Positions 1-7,873 of a DNA stretch of 64,000 nt are shown here, piece after piece. The stretch is from Janthinobacterium tructae. GTDB taxonomy: Bacteria > Pseudomonadota > Gammaproteobacteria > Burkholderiales > Burkholderiaceae_D. Location of the stretch: contig NZ_CP041185.1 of NCBI RefSeq assembly GCF_006517255.1, forward strand, positions 1,178,001 to 1,242,000, in the 5' to 3' direction. Position numbers and translations under genes: made by a program. Below the pieces are notes generated by a model. The model was not told the DNA's origin. It worked only from the letters and a program-made list of their open reading frames with translations, and searched no databases. How positions within the stretch are numbered: position 1 is the stretch's first letter; each line of letters opens with the position of its first letter.

Positions 1-514
1 AAAAGCCCCGCTCGGGGTCGATCGGCAGAATCAGGGGGCCGGGCAGCAAGGCCAGGCCCGCCAGGCACAGGCTGGTAATGGCCACCATGATCCAGGTCGA
101 CCACACTTCCAGCAGCACGGCGCTGAGGATGACTTGCAATAAGTACAGGAAGGCAAACGGGTTGCTGATGCCGCCGCTCAGGTAGAGCTGGGCCGTCAGC
201 ACGGTGACGTCGACCAGCAAGGCGAGGAACAGGGCCGTGTTGGACACGGGCTGGCGTTCGTGCCAGCGCAGCAGGCTGGCCAGGTTGAAAGCGATGAGGC
301 AGGACAGCACTTCGAGCATGTAGGGCACGGGCAAGGCGATGCCCAGTCCCACGCCCACACCGAAGATGGTGCTGATCTGGCCGATCACGGCAAGCCAGCG
401 CAGCTGGATCAGCAGCTTCATGTTCTGGTGGCCGGCCGGATGTTCCATCTCGGCCGCCACCGCACCGCGCTCTAAGACTTCGCGGTTGGGCAGGATCTCA
501 ATCCTGCCCGGCAT
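1..514 (-). CDS. regB: RegB/PrrB-type redox sensor histidine kinase, N-terminal part (runs off the window)
   Basis: About 171 N-terminal residues are visible: a multi-helix membrane sensor region that begins after an LRWLAVIGQ segment. Near residue 115 it carries GGISNPF, matching the GGxxNPF quinone-binding motif of the RegB/PrrB/ActS family. Those kinases sense the redox state of the ubiquinone pool and phosphorylate RegA. The kinase core lies beyond the left edge. The ATG at 514 overlaps the SURF1 gene by 17 bases and has AGGAAA upstream, so I prefer it; an in-frame ATG at 448 is the alternative. The gene is the last visible member of the cyo operon, so sensor and quinol oxidase are probably co-transcribed. 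The family call is confident; the exact start is less so. Confidence 0.8.
   Translation of the reverse strand, partial: MPGRIEILPNREVLERGAVAAEMEHPAGHQNMKLLIQLRWLAVIGQISTIFGVGVGLGIALPVPYMLEVLSCLIAFNLASLLRWHERQPVSNTALFLALLVDVTVLTAQLYLSGGISNPFAFLYLLQVILSAVLLEVWSTWIMVAITSLCLAGLALLPGPLILPIDPERGF
488..509 (-). other. Perfect 9-bp stem-loop over the SURF1 stop / regB start
   Basis: GGGCAGGAT (488-496) pairs with ATCCTGCCC (501-509) around a 4-base loop. It contains the SURF1 stop codon and lies just inside regB if regB starts at 514. No T-run follows, so it is not a classical terminator. It may tune translation of regB or mRNA stability. Confidence 0.45.
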
Positions 515-1322
515 GGTCGCTTTCCTGGCGCTGGGCGCCACGGGCGCGGCGGCGCTTGTCTTCGCGCACGATCCACCAGCTGATGCCGGCCACCATCAGG
601 GCCAGCGCAAACCACGTCAAGGCGTACACCAGGTGGTTGTTGGGGAACGAGATCACGGTCAGGCCGCCGACGGGCGCATCAACGGCCGTTTCCGATTTGG
701 CCTTCGCATCGACAAAGTATGGCGCCACATTGGTGAGCATGTGCGAGGCGCCGATGGCGGCCACGTCGCGCGAATACCAGTGCTGGGTGGCAGGACTGTT
801 TTCGCGCAGGAATCCGCCGCCCGTCTCGCTGATGCGCAGCAAGCCGTCGACATTGACGATGCCGGCCGGCGTGCTGGCGGCGATGCCTGCGCGTTTCGGC
901 ACGAAGCCGCGGTTGACCAGCACGGTGCTGCCATCGGCCAGGCGCAAGGGCGTCACCAGCCAGTAACCGCTGCCCAGTGCCGTCGTTGCCTGCACCAGGG
1001 TATTGAAAATCGGGAGATAGGTACCGGAGAGTCGCACGTGGCGGTATTCATCCGTTTGTGGCGTAATGCTGGCCCAGGCTGCGGGGCCAGGTGCGTCCGT
1101 TGCGGGCGCATGTACGCGTTGTTCGACGCGCTCGATCAGGTCAAGCTTCCAGAACAGGCGCTTGACTTGCCAGGTGCCCAGGGCACAGAAACCGGCAAAC
1201 AAGATCCCCGCCAGCAAGGCCAATGCATATCGCACGACCATGCCGCGTGGGCCTGGCGCAGCATCTTGCGATGCGGCGCCAGGGGCGCGCCCGGTGTTGC
1301 TTGGGCGCGGTTGACTCATCAT
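498..1322 (-). CDS. SURF1 family oxidase assembly protein
   Basis: A 274-residue protein with the SURF1/Shy1 layout: an N-terminal membrane helix near residues 30-50 ending in GTWQVKR, a large periplasmic domain, and a C-terminal helix after PNNHLVYALTWFALA. Family members help insert haem into terminal oxidases, best known for haem a in aa3-type enzymes. Here the gene directly follows cyoD, so it probably serves the bo3 quinol oxidase. Two adjacent start codons (1322 and 1319) overlap the cyoD stop, which implies translational coupling. The downstream kinase overlaps its 3' end. The family call is firm; its client enzyme is inferred from position. Confidence 0.88.
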   Translation of the reverse strand: MMSQPRPSNTGRAPGAASQDAAPGPRGMVVRYALALLAGILFAGFCALGTWQVKRLFWKLDLIERVEQRVHAPATDAPGPAAWASITPQTDEYRHVRLSGTYLPIFNTLVQATTALGSGYWLVTPLRLADGSTVLVNRGFVPKRAGIAASTPAGIVNVDGLLRISETGGGFLRENSPATQHWYSRDVAAIGASHMLTNVAPYFVDAKAKSETAVDAPVGGLTVISFPNNHLVYALTWFALALMVAGISWWIVREDKRRRARGAQRQESDHAGQD

Positions 1323-1705
1323 GGAGCCGTTTTCGTATGCATGTACTCAGGCATCAGATCCGGCATCATGTTGTGGTTCATGTGGTACATGACCCACAGG
1401 GAACCGGCCATGGCAATGCCCACGATCATGATCGTGAAGATCAGCGCCATCATGTTCCAGCCGCCTTCGGACTTGGTGTTCATGTGCAGGAAGTACACCA
1501 TGTGCACCACCACTTGCACCGCCGCGAACGCCAGCAGGACCAGGCCCATGGTGCCCGAATTGGTGATGACTTTCGCCATCACCAGCCAGAAAGGAATGGC
1601 CGTCAGGATCACCGACAGGATGAAGCCGATGGTGTAGCTTTTCAGACTGCCATGATCGTGTTGGTCATGGTGGTGGCTATCGCCGTGTGTGTGGTGGTCG
1701 CTCAT
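1319..1705 (-). CDS. cyoD: Cytochrome bo3 ubiquinol oxidase subunit IV
   Basis: A 128-residue small subunit with three membrane helices and the conserved YTIGFILSVILTAIPF start of the CyoD core. CyoD is a structural subunit that supports assembly of the CuB/haem o centre. The start at 1705 overlaps the cyoC stop (ATGA), the usual coupling in cyo operons; a longer in-frame reading to 1786 would run deep into cyoC. The N-terminal tail is very histidine-rich (about nine His within the first 18 residues), so it could bind metal, although such tails also occur in related genomes. It overlaps the SURF1 start downstream. Confidence 0.95.
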   Translation of the reverse strand: MSDHHTHGDSHHHDQHDHGSLKSYTIGFILSVILTAIPFWLVMAKVITNSGTMGLVLLAFAAVQVVVHMVYFLHMNTKSEGGWNMMALIFTIMIVGIAMAGSLWVMYHMNHNMMPDLMPEYMHTKTAP

Positions 1706-2340
1706 GGCAGCACTCCCATCAGGTAGACAAAGGTGAAGACGCCGATCCAGATGACGTCCAGGAAATGCCAGAACAGCGACAGGCACATCATGCGACGGCC
1801 GTTTTCCGGGGTCAGGCCATGCTTGTTCAACTGGAACATCAGGGTCACGAGCCAGATCACGCCGAACGTCACGTGCAAGCCGTGGGTACCGACCAGGGCG
1901 AAGAACGACGACAGGAACGCGCTGCGCTGCGGACCGGCGCCTTCGTGGATCAGATGAATGAATTCATACATTTCCAGCGACAGGAAGGCCAGGCCGAACA
2001 GGCCCGTGATGCCCAGCCAGACCAGGGTGCTGCGCAATTGCTTGCGCTGCATGGCCAGCATGGCGAAGCCGTAGGTGATCGACGACAGCAGCAGCATGGC
2101 CGTGTTGACAGCCACCAGCGGCAGGTCGAACAGCGCGGCGCCCGTCGGGCCGTCCGCGTAGTTGCGGCCCACCACGGCGTACGTGGCGAACAGACAGGCG
2201 AAGATCAGGCAATCGCTCATCAGGTAGAGCCAGAAACCCAGCAAGCTGCCGTTTTCCGGGTGGTGCTCGCGCACAAAGTAGCTGCGCGTGCTTGGTGCGG
2301 CGCCAGCGGCGCCGGTGTTATGGGCGATGGTATCAGACAT
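1702..2340 (-). CDS. cyoC: Cytochrome bo3 ubiquinol oxidase subunit III
   Basis: A 212-residue haem-copper oxidase subunit III with five predicted membrane helices. Landmarks are [14 protein letters not shown] near residue 35, [12 protein letters not shown] in the middle and [15 protein letters not shown] near the C-terminus, all typical of CyoC. The subunit packs on subunit I and stabilises it; it has no redox centre. It overlaps the cyoB 3' end by 8 bases and the cyoD start by 4 bases, so the operon is tightly coupled. Confidence 0.96.
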   Translation of the reverse strand: MSDTIAHNTGAAGAAPSTRSYFVREHHPENGSLLGFWLYLMSDCLIFACLFATYAVVGRNYADGPTGAALFDLPLVAVNTAMLLLSSITYGFAMLAMQRKQLRSTLVWLGITGLFGLAFLSLEMYEFIHLIHEGAGPQRSAFLSSFFALVGTHGLHVTFGVIWLVTLMFQLNKHGLTPENGRRMMCLSLFWHFLDVIWIGVFTFVYLMGVLP

Positions 2341-4336
2341 GGCTGCTCAGCAATTTAGTGTAAGCGTCTTCGGTACGGACCACTTCTTCCACAGGAATGT
2401 AGTAATCGCGCTTGTAGTTAAAGGTATGGACGATGATCGCAATCATCATGATCACGAAGCCGATGCTGGCGACGAGCCACATTTGCCAGATCAGGCCAAA
2501 ACCGACCAGTGCGGACAGTGCGGCGATCACGAAACCAGCCCAGGTGTTCTTCGGCATGTGGATCTTCGTGAAACCGGACGTCGGACGCTGGTAACCGTGT
2601 TTCTTCATGTCAGTCCATGCATCGAGTTCGTGCACTTGTGGCGTGAAGGCGAAATTATAGTCTGGCGGAGGCGACGACGTCGACCATTCCAGCGTACGGC
2701 CACCCCATGGGTCACCGGTGACGTCGCGCAGGGCGTGACGGTTGCGGTAGCTGACGACGAACTGGATCAGCATGGAAGCGATACCGAGCGCGATCGAGAC
2801 GGCGCCAAACCAGGCGATGATGGTCCAGATTTGCAAGGATGGATCTTCAAAGTGATTGACACGACGGGTCACGCCCATCAGGCCCAGCACGTACAGCGGC
2901 ATGAAGGCCAGGTAGAAGCCGACGAACCAGAACCAGAACGAGCACTTGCCCCAGAACGCGTCGAGCTTGTAGCCGAAGGCTTTCGGGTACCAGTAGTTGA
3001 TCGCAGCAAACACGCCGAAGACCACGCCGCCGATAATCACGTTATGGAAGTGGGCAATCAGGAACAGGCTGTTGTGCAATACGAAGTCAGCTGGTGGTAC
3101 GGCCAGCAGCACGCCGGTCATGCCGCCGATGGTGAAGGTGACCATGAAGCCGATCGTCCACAGCATGGGCAACTCAAAACGGATACGGCCGCGGTACATG
3201 GTAAACAGCCAGTTGAAGATCTTCGCGCCCGTCGGGATCGAGATGATCATCGTCGTGATGCCGAAGAAGGAGTTGACGCTGGCGCCCGAACCCATGGTGA
3301 AGAAGTGATGCAGCCATACCAGGTACGACAGAATCATGATGACGCAGGTGGCGTACACCATCGAGGCGTAGCCGAACAGGCGCTTGCTGCTGAACGTGGC
3401 GACGACTTCCGAGAACACGCCGAACAGTGGCAAGATCAGGATGTAGACCTCTGGGTGACCCCAGATCCAGATCAGGTTGACGTACATCATGGCGTTGCCG
3501 CCCAGTTCCGTCGTGAAGAAGTTAAAGCCTGCAACGCGGTCCAGCGACAGCATGGCCAATACCGCCGTCAGTACCGGGAAGGCGGCGACGATCAGAATGT
3601 TGGTGCACAGTGCGGTCCAGGTAAACACGGGCATTTTCATCCAGGTCATGCCTGGCGCACGCATCTTGACGATGGTGGCGATCAGGTTGACACCGGACAA
3701 TAGCGTCCCGACCCCGGCAATCTGCAAGGACCAGATGTAATAGTCTACCCCCACGTCCGGACTGCCGACGATGCCCGACAGCGGTGGATAGGCCAGCCAG
3801 CCCGTGCGGGCGAATTCGCCGACGAACAGCGAAGCCATGACCAGGGCGGCGCCCATGGTGGTCATCCAGAAGCTGAAGTTATTGAGGAAAGGGAAAGCCA
3901 CGTCGCGCGCGCCGATTTGCAGCGGCACCACGTAGTTCATCAGACCCGTCACGAAAGGCATCGCGACGAAGAAGATCATGATCACGCCGTGGGCGGTGAA
4001 GATCTGGTCGTAGTGATGCGGTGGCAGGAAGCCGGCATTGTCGCCGAAGGCGATCGCCTGCTGGGTACGCATCATCAGCGCGTCGGCAAAGCCGCGCAAC
4101 AGCATGACCAGGCCCAGGATCATGTACATGATACCGATTTTTTTATGGTCGATACTGGTGATCCAGTCGCGCCACAGGGTACCCCAGACGCGGAAATACG
4201 TCAGTGCCGCAACGAGTGCGATACCGCCCAGGGCAACCATCGCAAAGGTCGCCAGCAGGATAGGTTCGTGAAATGGAATTGCATCCCAAGTCAGACGGCC
4301 GAAGATAAGCTTCGTCAGATCAATATGGTCTAGCAT
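2333..4336 (-). CDS. cyoB: Cytochrome bo3 ubiquinol oxidase subunit I
   Basis: A 667-residue catalytic subunit of the haem-copper quinol oxidase, which oxidises ubiquinol at the inner membrane, reduces O2 to water and pumps protons. It has about 15 membrane helices and the family signature [12 protein letters not shown] (CuB ligand His and the cross-linked Tyr). The start at 4336 begins [15 protein letters not shown], a typical CyoB N-terminus, with GAGAG upstream; a longer reading to 4396 adds residues not expected in the family. An 84-base gap with a stem-loop separates it from cyoA. Confidence 0.96.
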   Translation of the reverse strand: MLDHIDLTKLIFGRLTWDAIPFHEPILLATFAMVALGGIALVAALTYFRVWGTLWRDWITSIDHKKIGIMYMILGLVMLLRGFADALMMRTQQAIAFGDNAGFLPPHHYDQIFTAHGVIMIFFVAMPFVTGLMNYVVPLQIGARDVAFPFLNNFSFWMTTMGAALVMASLFVGEFARTGWLAYPPLSGIVGSPDVGVDYYIWSLQIAGVGTLLSGVNLIATIVKMRAPGMTWMKMPVFTWTALCTNILIVAAFPVLTAVLAMLSLDRVAGFNFFTTELGGNAMMYVNLIWIWGHPEVYILILPLFGVFSEVVATFSSKRLFGYASMVYATCVIMILSYLVWLHHFFTMGSGASVNSFFGITTMIISIPTGAKIFNWLFTMYRGRIRFELPMLWTIGFMVTFTIGGMTGVLLAVPPADFVLHNSLFLIAHFHNVIIGGVVFGVFAAINYWYPKAFGYKLDAFWGKCSFWFWFVGFYLAFMPLYVLGLMGVTRRVNHFEDPSLQIWTIIAWFGAVSIALGIASMLIQFVVSYRNRHALRDVTGDPWGGRTLEWSTSSPPPDYNFAFTPQVHELDAWTDMKKHGYQRPTSGFTKIHMPKNTWAGFVIAALSALVGFGLIWQMWLVASIGFVIMMIAIIVHTFNYKRDYYIPVEEVVRTEDAYTKLLSSHV

Positions 4337-4350
4337 TGTTACTCTCAGAG

Positions 4351-4380
4351 AAAAAAGGGAGGCGCCAGGCAAGCGGCGCC
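4351..4380 (-). terminator. Terminator-like hairpin between cyoA and cyoB
   Basis: On the minus strand GGCGCC (4380-4375) and GGCGCC (4366-4361) can pair around an 8-base loop. The sequence continues TCCC and then six T (4356-4351). The T-run is displaced by four bases, so it probably attenuates partially or protects the cyoA message rather than ending transcription of an operon whose other subunits lie downstream. Confidence 0.4.
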
Positions 4381-4420
4381 AGTATCTGCAGCGCAATGCG
4401 CTGCGGGATTCATGCAGTTG

Positions 4421-5404
4421 TTACTTGGCTTGAACGCCCTTTTCAACCACTGCATCGCTAGCGACTACTGCCGTTACGGCCGCTACCGGGCTATTTGCCA
4501 TCGACAATTTGTATGGCTCGACCGGCGTCACGCACAGGGCGTCGGAAACGATGGTGCGGTTCAGGATTGCCTTGTACAGATCGGTCGGCACATTGCTGTA
4601 GCGGCGCACCGGATCGCGTTCGCTAGGCTGGGCCAGCGACAGGTAGTCGTCGCGGTTCAGCGCGCCGCCACCGGCACGTGCCGATGCCACCCATTTGTCA
4701 AAGTCCGCATCATTCACGCCGTGGAACTTGAAGCGCATGCCCGAGAAACCGGCACCGCTGTAGTTCGCCGAGAAGCCCTTGTAGACACCAGGCTTGTTGA
4801 TGACGGCATTCAACTGCGTTTCCATGCCCGGCATGGCATAGATCTGACCTGCCAGTGCGGGGATGAAGAACGAGTTCATGACGGACGAGGCGGTGATCTT
4901 GAAGCGGATCGGACGATCGACGGGCGCGTACAGTTCATTCACGGAAGCGATGCCTTGCTCCGGGTAGATGAACAGCCATTTCCAGTCCAGCGCCACGACT
5001 TCGACGATCATCGGCTTGTGGCTGGCAGGAATCGGGCGGTTGGCGTCGATACGGCTCAATGGGCGGTATGGATCGAGGGTGTGGGTGCTGATCCAGGTCA
5101 GCAGGCCCAGCACGATGATGATCAGCAGGGGCGCACCCCAGATGATCAGCTCGAGGCGAGTCGAGTGGTCCCAGTCCGGCTCGTATTTGGCCGCGGTATT
5201 GTTTTTTCTATAGCGCCATGCAAACAGCAGGGTCAGGGCGATTACCGGAACGATAATCAACAGCATCAGCAATGTCGAGATGACAATCAGATTGCCTTGC
5301 TGAACTGCGATGTCACCGGACGCATTCAGTACAACCGTATTGCAACCAGCCAACAATGCGAGAGGTAAGAGTAGCAGTCCGCGACGAACTTTTAATGAAA
5401 ACAT
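4421..5404 (-). CDS. cyoA: Cytochrome bo3 ubiquinol oxidase subunit II (lipoprotein)
   Basis: A 327-residue subunit II of a quinol oxidase. The N-terminus MFSLKVRRGLLLLPLALLAGC is a lipoprotein signal with lipobox LAGC; two membrane helices and a periplasmic cupredoxin-like domain follow. The CuA-binding cysteines of cytochrome c oxidases are absent, as expected for quinol oxidases. The start at 5404 is chosen for its signal peptide and because a longer reading to 5452 would begin inside the predicted promoter. It is the first gene of the cyoABCD-SURF1-regB operon. Confidence 0.94.
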   Translation of the reverse strand: MFSLKVRRGLLLLPLALLAGCNTVVLNASGDIAVQQGNLIVISTLLMLLIIVPVIALTLLFAWRYRKNNTAAKYEPDWDHSTRLELIIWGAPLLIIIVLGLLTWISTHTLDPYRPLSRIDANRPIPASHKPMIVEVVALDWKWLFIYPEQGIASVNELYAPVDRPIRFKITASSVMNSFFIPALAGQIYAMPGMETQLNAVINKPGVYKGFSANYSGAGFSGMRFKFHGVNDADFDKWVASARAGGGALNRDDYLSLAQPSERDPVRRYSNVPTDLYKAILNRTIVSDALCVTPVEPYKLSMANSPVAAVTAVVASDAVVEKGVQAK

Positions 5405-5439
5405 ACAGGAAAGTCCAGTACAGGGGATGAAGATATGGT

Positions 5440-5468
5440 ACTGTATTCTCACTGGAGCGCGTTGGCAA
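5440..5468 (-). promoter_or_regulatory. Predicted sigma70 promoter of the cyo operon
   Basis: Read on the minus strand, a -35 box TTGCCA (5468-5463), a 17-base spacer and a -10 box TACAGT (5445-5440) precede the cyoA start by about 36 bases. Boxes match consensus at 5/6 and 4/6 positions. This is sequence pattern only. Confidence 0.5.
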
Positions 5469-5550
5469 TTGGACGTTTTGTCCTACCCCTTGCTCGGACT
5501 TTCACTGCGTAGGCGCGGAGTTTTCCTACGACTACCTGATGAATAGTCCT

Positions 5551-5575
5551 ACTCCGGGCGTGAGACACCCGGAGT
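5551..5575. promoter_or_regulatory. 8-bp perfect inverted repeat in the cyoA/MFS divergent region
   Basis: ACTCCGGG (5551-5558) and CCCGGAGT (5568-5575) flank a 9-base spacer, 46 bases upstream of the MFS start and about 85 bases upstream of the cyo promoter. It could be an operator for either side or a 5' UTR hairpin. No known factor is recognised. Confidence 0.35.
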
Positions 5576-5621
5576 ATGTTACGCGTTGGCCGAACTCGAA
5601 ACTATATTGGAGACGATCATC

Positions 5622-6968
5622 ATGTCCAGCACGCGCACACACAGCGGCGATGTACCCGCCGACTTTTCCCCCCACTCCCTGCGCGACGCAAGCGGGGCCG
5701 GCACGGTCGAATCGCATATCGACCCCGGTGAGATCGCCGTCGGCGTGATCATCGGCCGCGCTTCCGAATACTTTGACTTCTTTGTCTACGCCATCGCCTC
5801 GGTGCTGGTGTTTCCGCGCGTCTTCTTCCCGTTCGAAGAACGCCTGGAGGGCACATTGTATGCCTTCCTGATTTTCTCGTTTGCCTTCATCGCCCGCCCG
5901 TTCGGCACCGTGATCTTCATGGAGATCCAGCGCCGCATGGGGCGCAGCGCCAAGCTGACGATCGCCCTCTTCCTGCTGGGCGTGTCGACGGCCGGCATCG
6001 CCTTCCTGCCGACCTACGCCCACCTGGGCTTTGCCGCCATCATCTGGCTGTCCGTGCTGCGCATCGGTCAGGGCGTTGCGCTGGGCGGTTCGTGGGATGG
6101 CTTGCCATCGCTGCTGGCCCTGAACGCGCCGGAAAACAAGCGCGGCTGGTATGCCATGCTGGGCCAGCTGGGCGCGCCCTTCGGCTTCCTGCTTGCCGCC
6201 GGCCTGTTCTGCTTCATGCTGACCTCCCTGACCGATGAAGAGTTCCTCGACTGGGGCTGGCGCTATCCTTTCTATGTCGCCTTCGCCATCAACGTGGTGG
6301 CCCTGTTTGCCCGCTTGCGCCTGGTGTCGACGAATGAATATGCGCGCCTGCTGGACGAACGCGAACTTCAACCCGTGAGCGTGTTTGAAATGGGCCGCGG
6401 CCAGGGTCGCAACGTGCTGATCGGCGCCCTCGCCGCGCTGGCCAGCTACGCCCTGTTCCACCTGGTCACCGTGTTCCCGCTGTCCTGGATTTCCGTCTAC
6501 CAGACGCGTTCCGCTTCGGACTTCCTGCAAGTGCAGATGCTGGGCGCCGTGCTGGCTGCCGTCGGCGTGGTGATTTCCGGCTTGCTGGCCGATAAAGTGG
6601 GCCGCCGCACCACCCTGGGCGTGCTGGCCGTGCTGATCGCCATCTTCAGCGCCTTCGTGCCGACCCTGATGGGCGGCGGCAATGCGGGCCAGGATGTGTT
6701 CATCCTCGTGGGCTTCAGCCTGCTGGGCCTGTCCTACGGCCAGGCAGCCGGTGCCGTGACGGCCAACTTCCCTGCCCGCTTCCGCTACACGGGCGCGGCC
6801 CTGACATCCGACCTGGCCTGGCTGGTGGGTGCCGGCTTTGCCCCGCTGGTGGCGCTGGGCCTGTCGGCCAACTTCGGCCTCGCCTATGTCAGCTTCTACC
6901 TGCTGTCGGGCGCCGTCGCCTCGCTGGCTGCCCTGAGCCTGAACCGGGCACTGGAAATACGCGACTGA
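5622..6968 (+). CDS. MFS transporter, metabolite:H+ symporter-like
   Basis: A 448-residue inner-membrane protein with about 12 helices. The cytoplasmic N-terminus leads into GRASEYFDFFVYAIASVLVF, the pattern seen in metabolite:H+ symporter MFS members (relatives carry small carboxylates or betaines). RPFGTVIF, GRRTTLG and a central WGWRYPFYV segment support the fold. The ATG at 5622 has GGAGA eight bases upstream, so it is preferred over the in-frame TTG at 5586. It stands alone between the cyo operon (divergent) and hsp20 (convergent), with a strong terminator after it. The substrate cannot be told from sequence. Confidence 0.82.
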   Translation: MSSTRTHSGDVPADFSPHSLRDASGAGTVESHIDPGEIAVGVIIGRASEYFDFFVYAIASVLVFPRVFFPFEERLEGTLYAFLIFSFAFIARPFGTVIFMEIQRRMGRSAKLTIALFLLGVSTAGIAFLPTYAHLGFAAIIWLSVLRIGQGVALGGSWDGLPSLLALNAPENKRGWYAMLGQLGAPFGFLLAAGLFCFMLTSLTDEEFLDWGWRYPFYVAFAINVVALFARLRLVSTNEYARLLDERELQPVSVFEMGRGQGRNVLIGALAALASYALFHLVTVFPLSWISVYQTRSASDFLQVQMLGAVLAAVGVVISGLLADKVGRRTTLGVLAVLIAIFSAFVPTLMGGGNAGQDVFILVGFSLLGLSYGQAAGAVTANFPARFRYTGAALTSDLAWLVGAGFAPLVALGLSANFGLAYVSFYLLSGAVASLAALSLNRALEIRD

Positions 6969-7023
6969 CATATATAGAGGCAATCTGGGTGGCAGCGCGC
7001 TGCCACCCCAGAACACCCCAAGA

Positions 7024-7049
7024 AACGCCGGCACCGTCCGGCGTTTTTT
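7024..7049 (+). terminator. Rho-independent terminator of the MFS gene
   Basis: AACGCCGG (7024-7031), a 6-base loop, CCGGCGTT (7038-7045) and a continuing T-run to 7049. Confidence 0.85.
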
Positions 7050-7050
7050 C

Positions 7051-7134
7051 GTAGGTCGGCTTAGCCCGTAGGACGTAAGCCGACAGGCGCCGCCACGAAG
7101 ATTGTCAGATTACGCTGCGCTAATCTGACCTACG
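7051..7134. repeat. REP-like palindromic repeat, copy 1 (head-to-head pair)
   Basis: Two inverted units: GTAGGTCGG...CCGACA, then a short spacer, then GTCAGATTACG...TCTGACCTACG. Each unit is itself a palindrome around a TTAGC...GCGTAA core. It lies between the MFS terminator and the 3' end of hsp20. The same element recurs at 25053, 38876, 46242 and 54683. Confidence 0.8.
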
Positions 7135-7145
7135 CACGGCCCGGC

Positions 7146-7598
7146 TCACTGTATCGCCAGTTGCCGCCCGCCCTTGCCCTCCTTCTTCGGCAAGTCCAGC
7201 AGCAGCACGCCATTCTGGTAGCGCGCCTGCGCACCGGCCTCGTCCACCTCATGCGGCAGCATGAAGCTGCGGTATTGCTGACCGTACTCGCGTTCGCTGC
7301 GCACGATCTTGCCACCGCCGTCGCGCGTCACTCTTTCATCCTTGAGTTCGGCACTGATGGAGACGCGGTTGCCGTCGATGGAGACGTGGATATCGTCCTT
7401 GTTGACGCCGGGAATGTCCGCCTGCACCTGATAGGCTTGTTCGGTTTCGGCGATGTCAACGCGCATGCGTGACGAAGCTCCCTCGCGCAGGCGCAAGGCG
7501 GGCGCGAAAAAGTCGTGCATGAATTCTTCCATGTCGCTGAAGGGATCGAGGCGTCCCAAGAGGTGCTGCGGATCGCGATGGATCAAATGATTGGCCAT
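7146..7598 (-). CDS. Small heat shock protein, Hsp20/alpha-crystallin family
   Basis: A 150-residue cytoplasmic holdase-type chaperone. An N-terminal arm with LDPFSDMEEFMHDFF is followed by the alpha-crystallin domain (about 40-140) with DIPGVNKDDIHVSIDGNRV and the hallmark NGVLLLDLPKK close to the C-terminus. Such proteins bind unfolding proteins and pass them to ATP-dependent chaperones. AGGAGGA lies six bases before the start. The gene stands alone. An FNR/Anr-like box about 90 bases upstream hints at oxygen-linked control; no clear heat-shock promoter or RNA thermometer was seen. Confidence 0.9.
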   Translation of the reverse strand: MANHLIHRDPQHLLGRLDPFSDMEEFMHDFFAPALRLREGASSRMRVDIAETEQAYQVQADIPGVNKDDIHVSIDGNRVSISAELKDERVTRDGGGKIVRSEREYGQQYRSFMLPHEVDEAGAQARYQNGVLLLDLPKKEGKGGRQLAIQ

Positions 7599-7688
7599 AA
7601 TGTCCTCCTGCGTGGGCTGGCTTGCACATGGCGACGTTTACAGGACGCCACCACCACCTGCATCTTAGGATGCGAACAGCCAATCTCT

Positions 7689-7702
7689 TTGATCTATCTC
7701 AA
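7689..7702. promoter_or_regulatory. FNR/Anr-like box
   Basis: TTGAT-CTAT-CTCAA differs from the TTGAT-N4-ATCAA consensus at one position. It lies about 90 bases upstream of hsp20 and about 170 upstream of the divergent hybrid kinase. A chance match is possible. Confidence 0.35.
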
Positions 7703-7873
7703 TCGTAAAAAGCTTGATTTTTCTTAAATTTTATCTGTGTGCTATCGCGCTTTGCAGCGTCTTGCGAGTCGGCAAGTGAGCGCAAGGCTGTTATGCTAGC
7801 GCACGCTTTGCTTGATCTCCAGAAAACTTGCATTTCAATTAAAATTGCTTTTTCGCGACAGCCTACCACGGAC

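Noticed and set aside
1319..1786. Longer CyoD reading starting at 1786
   Set aside because: The extra 27 residues overlap cyoC and do not fit the family; the ATG at 1705 gives the usual ATGA overlap.
4351..4380. A true operon-ending terminator between cyoA and cyoB
   Set aside because: The T-run is displaced from the stem and cyoB-D must be expressed with cyoA, so it is listed only as a terminator-like hairpin.
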